This document shows positions 20,608 through 24,766 of a stretch of DNA of 24,766 nt, in pieces. The DNA is from Candidatus Nealsonbacteria bacterium RBG_13_36_15. Lineage in GTDB: Bacteria; Patescibacteriota; Minisyncoccia; Minisyncoccales; RBG-13-36-15. The notes below the pieces were generated by a model that was not told the DNA's origin, did no database searches, and saw nothing but the letters and a program-made list of their open reading frames with translations. Position 1 is the stretch's first letter; every line of letters starts with the position of its first letter. The DNA is taken from the NCBI GenBank assembly GCA_001819145.1, contig MHLV01000009.1, positions 315 through 25,080 on the forward strand, read 5' to 3'. Position numbers and translations under genes: made by a program.

Positions 20608-22354
20608 TGTTTTGCTTTATCAGAATATTAATTAATTCTTTTGGCACTCTGCCTTCTAAAAGAACAGTATCGCCAGGATCCCATAACTTTTTTATTATCT
20701 CAAAAATTTCCCTTGGATTCTCAGTAAATAAAACATTTTCCTCCCTCCCTCCTTTTCTTAAAAATCCTTCTCCGATGTCCCAAAAATAATCTTTGGTTGT
20801 AACAATAACAGCATCACAAACCTCTCCGATTTCTTCTCCGATTCTTTGATGAACTTCTTTAGAAGCTCTTCCCAATTCAATCAAAGAAGGCATAATGATC
20901 AGCTTTTTTCCTTCGTAAAGCCTTAAATAATTTAAGGCGGCAATGACTCCTTCTGGATTAGCAGAATAAGAATCATCAATTACAGTTATATCATTTATTC
21001 CCTTAAAAATATTCATTGTATTTTTAGGCGATTTAATATTTAAACAAGCTTCTTGAATCTCTTTGTCTGTCATGCCAAATTCTTTAGCCAAATAAATTGC
21101 CGACAAAAGGTTAGGAATAAAATGGTTTCCAGATAAATATACTTTACAATCAATACACCCCTTTTGGGTGCAGGCTTTGAAAAAAATATAATCTTTCCTA
21201 ATAATAATTTTTTCTGCCCAAATATCAGGAAGAAAATTAGAGGGATTCGGCTGGGAGTTAGAAATTTTCTTTGTTTTTTCTGTTTTATTATAAAGGTCAA
21301 AACAGTGCTTATTGTCTCCGTTGAAAAACCCTAAACCATCTTCTGGCAATGATTCAATTAATTCATATTTTGCTTTGATTATATTTTTTTGACTTCTGAA
21401 AAGAGCAAGATGTTGCTCGTTTATTCCGGTCAGAATTCCAATTTTTGGCCTAACAATATTACAGAGTTTTTTAATCCCTCCGCGGCCATAAGCCCCCATT
21501 TCAACGAGGAAAATCTCATGCTTAGTTTTTAAATCATTAAGGACGCATTGAGCAATTCCAATTTCTGAATTTTGATGCTCTTTTGTTTTTAAAACATTAA
21601 ACCTTTGAGATAAAATTGTATATAAAAATTCTTTGGTTGAAGTTTTGCCATAGCTTCCCGTAATGCCAATAACCAGAAGGTCTTCAAAAAATTCTCTTCT
21701 ATTTTTTGCTTTTATGATAATTAATTCTCTAAAAAAAACCGCCAGGGGCTGGAAAAACAAGACAATCGCCGAGATAACTAAGGGCAGGAAGATATCTAAA
21801 ATTAAAAGCCACAAAGCAAAAAAAATTAGATCTTTTTCAAAGTAAATAAACGTAGAGATTGCGCCAATCTCAAAAATTATTGCGAGAAAAATTAGAAAAA
21901 CCGCCTTTTTAGTTAAAATTGGAAGTTTTATCCTCTTTTTATAAAAATCGAAGAAAACTTTTAGATTTTCAAGAAAATAGATAATTAAAAGACAAATAGG
22001 GAGAAAAAACAATAAAACTGCAGAAAGATACGATAAAACCAAAGAGAGAGTATTAAGATATGGAGAAATAAGGCGAAAAGAATAAAGGTTGGCAAAGAAA
22101 CTATTTAAGTAAGGAAGGAAATACGGCAGAGTAAAAAAATAAACCAAAAGAATAATTTTTAGAAAATTTGGTTTATTGAAAATAAGCTTTTTACCTTTTT
22201 CGGTTTGGAAATGATCTAAGAATCTGCCGACGTGGTAGTTTTTTAATTGCCAGAGGTAAAGATAAAAGAAAATAATTTTTGTACTCCGGATTAGCCAGAG
22301 AATCGCTAAAATATAAAAACTATTTATTAAGAAAACAAAGTTACCTAATGACAT
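20600..22354 (-). CDS. Mur-ligase-family protein with an N-terminal membrane domain (MurF-like)
   Basis: A 584 aa protein in two parts. Residues 1-about 210 are strongly hydrophobic, with about five helices (near 8-32, 66-85, 102-128, 151-171 and 174-205). From about 228 a Mur-ligase ATPase core follows: GITGSYGKTSTKEF with P-loop Lys238, then VEMGAYGRGGI and GILTGINEQHL. The C-terminal domain has VIDDSYSANPEGV, the MurF hallmark DxxYxANP. MurF joins D-Ala-D-Ala to UDP-MurNAc-tripeptide. The usual small N-terminal domain that holds UDP-MurNAc is absent, replaced by the membrane segment, so the substrate may be lipid-linked or different. Neighbours are DegT (8-base overlap) and an alpha/beta hydrolase (6-base gap). 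Confidence 0.82.
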   Translation of the reverse strand: MSLGNFVFLINSFYILAILWLIRSTKIIFFYLYLWQLKNYHVGRFLDHFQTEKGKKLIFNKPNFLKIILLVYFFTLPYFLPYLNSFFANLYSFRLISPYLNTLSLVLSYLSAVLLFFLPICLLIIYFLENLKVFFDFYKKRIKLPILTKKAVFLIFLAIIFEIGAISTFIYFEKDLIFFALWLLILDIFLPLVISAIVLFFQPLAVFFRELIIIKAKNRREFFEDLLVIGITGSYGKTSTKEFLYTILSQRFNVLKTKEHQNSEIGIAQCVLNDLKTKHEIFLVEMGAYGRGGIKKLCNIVRPKIGILTGINEQHLALFRSQKNIIKAKYELIESLPEDGLGFFNGDNKHCFDLYNKTEKTKKISNSQPNPSNFLPDIWAEKIIIRKDYIFFKACTQKGCIDCKVYLSGNHFIPNLLSAIYLAKEFGMTDKEIQEACLNIKSPKNTMNIFKGINDITVIDDSYSANPEGVIAALNYLRLYEGKKLIIMPSLIELGRASKEVHQRIGEEIGEVCDAVIVTTKDYFWDIGEGFLRKGGREENVLFTENPREIFEIIKKLWDPGDTVLLEGRVPKELINILIKQNNG

Positions 22355-22360
22355 TTTAAA

Positions 22361-23137
22361 TTAAGACTCAATAAATTGTAAAATTTCCTTAGCGAATTTT
22401 TCTGGGATTTCTAAGTGAGGACTATGACCAATCTTCGGTAAAGCTATTATTTTTGAGTTTGGGATTTCTTGTTCCATAATATAACCATATTTTATTGGCA
22501 CCATTAGATCGTTCTCTCCCCAGATAATTAGAGTTTTAACTTTAATCTGGGAAAGATAACCAAAGAGATCTTCAGTTAAAACTTTTTTAATAGTTTCCTT
22601 CATAGTACCCTTGACCTTGAGATAGTCCCTTTGCTGGATTACGCGATAAAAAGTATTTCTAGCGCTATCTTTGAACTTCCTTAGGGGTTTTTTAGAAAAC
22701 AGATAATTTCCTATTTTACCAATATAATATAGCGTTTTAGTTTTTAAATTTTTCTCTGGTTTAATACCTGCCGAAGAACACAGAATTAAGGCCTTAATTT
22801 TTTCTGGATATTTTACGCTAAATTTTATGGCTACTCTTCCGCCAAAAGAATGGCCTAATAAAGAAAATGGTTCTTCAATTTTCACTATTTTAATAAGATC
22901 TTTTAACCATTGGACATAATTTGAAATCCCCCAAGCTTCTTTGGGGCATTTGCTTTTGCCAAAACCTGGAAAATCGGGAACAATTACTGAAAATCCCTTG
23001 TCAGCTAAGATTTTTTGGACTTTAGCCCAAGAGTCAGAAGATCCTCCCCAGCCGTGCAAAACTAAAATGGGCTGGCCTTTGCCAGATATTTTATAATTAG
23101 CCTCCAAATCTTTAATTAGGATTTTTTTTTCTGTCAT
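22361..23137 (-). CDS. Alpha/beta-hydrolase
   Basis: A 258 aa alpha/beta-hydrolase with a full catalytic triad: nucleophile Ser97 in GHSFGG, Asp210 in WGENDLMVP and His238 in IGHSPHLE. The oxyanion-hole segment is VLHGWGGSSDSW (27-38), and a helical lid (about 125-185, basic) covers the site. Small hydrolases of this class are mostly esterases, and the substrate is not readable. Its ATG overlaps the serS stop as ATGA, and the membrane Mur ligase follows after 6 bases, so it may act in envelope metabolism, but this is only by association. Confidence 0.85.
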   Translation of the reverse strand: MTEKKILIKDLEANYKISGKGQPILVLHGWGGSSDSWAKVQKILADKGFSVIVPDFPGFGKSKCPKEAWGISNYVQWLKDLIKIVKIEEPFSLLGHSFGGRVAIKFSVKYPEKIKALILCSSAGIKPEKNLKTKTLYYIGKIGNYLFSKKPLRKFKDSARNTFYRVIQQRDYLKVKGTMKETIKKVLTEDLFGYLSQIKVKTLIIWGENDLMVPIKYGYIMEQEIPNSKIIALPKIGHSPHLEIPEKFAKEILQFIES

Positions 23138-24369
23138 CTTCCAACCTTATTAAACTTAAAATATTTCTGAAGAGCCTTGGGAATTTTAATATTTCCGTCT
23201 TTTTGCTGATAATTTTCAATAATAGCGATTAAAGTACGCGGGAGAGCAAAAGCTGTACCGTTTAAGGTGTGGATAAATTCTAATTGCTTTCTTTTGGAAT
23301 CGCGATATCTAATGTTTAATCTTCTTGCCTGAAAATTTGTACAGTTTGAAGTGGAATGAGTTTCTCTATAACGATTTTCAGAGGGTATCCAGGCCTCAAT
23401 GTCATATTTTGCGGCAGCTGGCACGCCCAATTCTCCAGAACACATTTTTAAAACCCTGTAAGGAATTTTTAAGCAGTCCATTAATTTCTCTTCTAAAGAT
23501 AATAAAAATTCATGTTCCTTTCTTGATTTCTCTGGATGACAGAAGCTAAACATTTCAATTTTATCAAATTGATGAACCCTGAAAATTCCTTTTGTATCTT
23601 TACCATAAGAGCCCGCTTCTCTTCTAAAGCAAGTGGAAAAAGCTACGTACCTTTTTGGCAGTTCTTTCTCCTGAAGGATCTCGTCAGCGTGCATTGATCC
23701 AATAGATTGCTCTGAGGTTCCAATCAAATATAATTTATCTTTTGGCAGAAAATATGCTTCTTCTTCGTCAGTTTGTTCTAAATAACCCATACCTTGAGCC
23801 ATTTCTGGTTTTAACATTACTGGCGGGACAATCGGAACGAAACCTTCCCTTGTTAAATTGTCAAAAGCCAAATCTATTAAAGCAAATTCAAGCAAAACTG
23901 CTTCTTTTTTTAGGAAACCAAATCTGGTACCAGAAATCTTAGCCGCTCTTTTGATATCAATTAAGTCTAATTTCTCAGCAATTTCCAAATAACTTTTAGG
24001 TTTAAAAGTGAATTTTGGTCTCTCTCCCGCTTCTTTTATAACAATATTGTCTTTTTCGTTTTTACCGACTGGGACATCATCTAATGGCAGATTTGGAATT
24101 TGAAGCACTAAATCATTAAATTCTTGCTTTATTTTATCTAAACTTGGTGCTATTCCTGCAATTTTAGCTTTAATTTTCCGAGCTTCTTCAATATTTTTTT
24201 TGCCAATTTTATTTTGTTCAGTTTTTAAGTTTTCTGTTTCTTTAATATGTTCTCTTCTTTTTTTATCCAACTCTAAAATCTGGTCAACAATTTCAGGGCT
24301 AACGCCTTTTTTCTTTAATCCTTCTTTAACTTTTTCTGGATTTTGACGAATTAATTTAATGTCTAACAT
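23134..24369 (-). CDS. serS: Seryl-tRNA synthetase
   Basis: A 411 aa class IIa enzyme charging tRNA-Ser. The start MLDIKLIRQNPEKVKEGLKKKG leads to the long antiparallel coiled-coil arm (about 25-100) that grips the tRNA variable arm. The catalytic core shows IGTSEQSI, motif 2 (FSTCFRREAGSYGKDTKGIFRVHQFDKIEMF), THSTSNCTNFQARRLNIRYR, and motif 3 as NGTAFALPRTLIAIIENYQ with the class II Arg. Length and order are normal. lysS lies upstream on the same strand with a 26-base spacer containing degenerate 7-bp units, and the alpha/beta-hydrolase overlaps its stop. Confidence 0.96.
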   Translation of the reverse strand: MLDIKLIRQNPEKVKEGLKKKGVSPEIVDQILELDKKRREHIKETENLKTEQNKIGKKNIEEARKIKAKIAGIAPSLDKIKQEFNDLVLQIPNLPLDDVPVGKNEKDNIVIKEAGERPKFTFKPKSYLEIAEKLDLIDIKRAAKISGTRFGFLKKEAVLLEFALIDLAFDNLTREGFVPIVPPVMLKPEMAQGMGYLEQTDEEEAYFLPKDKLYLIGTSEQSIGSMHADEILQEKELPKRYVAFSTCFRREAGSYGKDTKGIFRVHQFDKIEMFSFCHPEKSRKEHEFLLSLEEKLMDCLKIPYRVLKMCSGELGVPAAAKYDIEAWIPSENRYRETHSTSNCTNFQARRLNIRYRDSKRKQLEFIHTLNGTAFALPRTLIAIIENYQQKDGNIKIPKALQKYFKFNKVGR

Positions 24370-24373
24370 ATAT

Positions 24374-24401
24374 TATATATTTTATGTTTCATGTTTTATG
24401 A
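24374..24401. repeat. Degenerate 7-bp repeat in the lysS-serS spacer
   Basis: The plus-strand units are TATATAT, TTTATGT, TTCATGT and TTTATGA, filling the 26-base spacer and running into the lysS stop codon. This is weaker than the coding examples. Confidence 0.45.
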
Positions 24402-24766
24402 TTTCGGACGCATTGTTGGAAATAATATTACCTCCCGAAGCGAATGAGAATTAGTCAATAAAGCTACCAATCTATCAATTCCCATCCCAAAGCCAGCTGA
24501 AGGTGGCATACCATATTCTAAAGCCTCCACAAAATCAGGATCTTGTCTTTGGGCCTCTTGGAATCCTTCTTTGAAAAATTTCTCTTGTTCTTCAAATCTT
24601 CTTTTTTGTTCTATGGGATCATTAAGCTCTGAAAAGGCATTAATCAGTTCCCAGCCTCCAGTTACTAACTGGAAATTGGCTAATTTTTTGGGATTATTAA
24701 ATAGTTGTTTAGCCAAAGGAAAAGTTCCTATGGGGTGATGAATAATAAAAGTTGGCTGCCAAATTT
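24396..24766 (-). CDS. lysS: Lysyl-tRNA synthetase (C-terminal part)
   Basis: The last 122 residues of a class IIb synthetase, cut off by the right edge; the frame stays open across the edge. The visible part begins IWQPTFIIHHPIGTFPLAKQ (family form PxFxxxxPxxxSPLAK), then GGWELINAFSELNDPIEQ and RFEEQ. It ends with motif 3 (GMPPSAGFGMGIDRLVALLTNS) and REVILFPTMRP. The AFSELNDP and GMGIDRLV segments favour LysRS over AspRS/AsnRS. There is no extra C-terminal domain. An internal TTG codon should not be read as the start. It lies upstream of serS on the same strand. Confidence 0.93.
   Translation of the reverse strand, partial: IWQPTFIIHHPIGTFPLAKQLFNNPKKLANFQLVTGGWELINAFSELNDPIEQKRRFEEQEKFFKEGFQEAQRQDPDFVEALEYGMPPSAGFGMGIDRLVALLTNSHSLREVILFPTMRPKS

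Overview
The window looks like part of a small-genome, AT-rich Patescibacteria/CPR chromosome, most likely a Parcubacteria-type lineage. This is inferred from several things together. Most protein genes are AT-rich. Many genes are short and tightly packed, with ATGA overlaps. CTP synthase is of the GGVMSGIGKG type. There are many small single-helix proteins, and two GT-C membrane glycosyltransferases sit next to each other. The C-terminal LysRS and the DegT, FemAB and membrane-anchored Mur-ligase proteins also have a CPR flavour. Ribosomal protein L9 is present, which to my recollection argues against the Microgenomates-type lineages. TGA works as a stop codon here (for example at the end of serS), so the code is the standard bacterial one. 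No integrase, transposase or CRISPR array is visible.

Layout. Bases 1-3620, minus strand, hold accessory or poorly known genes: the start of an ATP-cone/nuclease-like protein, an anchored CAP/SCP protein, a pair of small genes (38 aa membrane plus 67 aa), a CYTH protein, a second pair (65 aa membrane plus 90 aa zinc ribbon) and a 100 aa conserved hypothetical. Between the CYTH gene and the second pair lies a 300-nt stretch on the plus strand without a credible protein gene. It has a near-consensus promoter, two long GC-rich folded domains and a terminator, and looks like an unassigned structured RNA. Bases 3651-8566 hold housekeeping genes: a 53 aa anchor coupled to uppS, rpmA on the plus strand, and the minus-strand run ctpA-acyP-rplI-pyrG. 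Bases 8605-13798 hold a cupin gene, tRNA-Lys(UUU) with a 5'-half tRNA copy beside it, and the chaperone operon HNH-grpE-dnaK-dnaJ. That operon is read from a good promoter with half of a CIRCE operator at the expected start site.

Bases 13840-17320, plus strand, carry two polytopic GT-C/GT39-like glycosyltransferases. They converge on a long minus-strand envelope and translation block (24766-17332): lysS (partial)-serS-alpha/beta hydrolase-membrane-fused Mur ligase-DegT aminotransferase, then a 177-bp structured spacer bounded by a 12-bp inverted repeat, then femAB-ftsQ. The content suggests peptidoglycan assembly (UppS, Mur ligase, FemAB, FtsQ) and surface glycan synthesis (DegT, GT39).

Two kinds of small repeats recur and are easy to miss. 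Degenerate 7-bp tandem repeats occur inside three genes and one spacer, and GC-rich palindromes sit in frame inside ctpA, dnaK and grpE. Together with the unassigned RNA and the femAB leader element, these are the features most worth following up.
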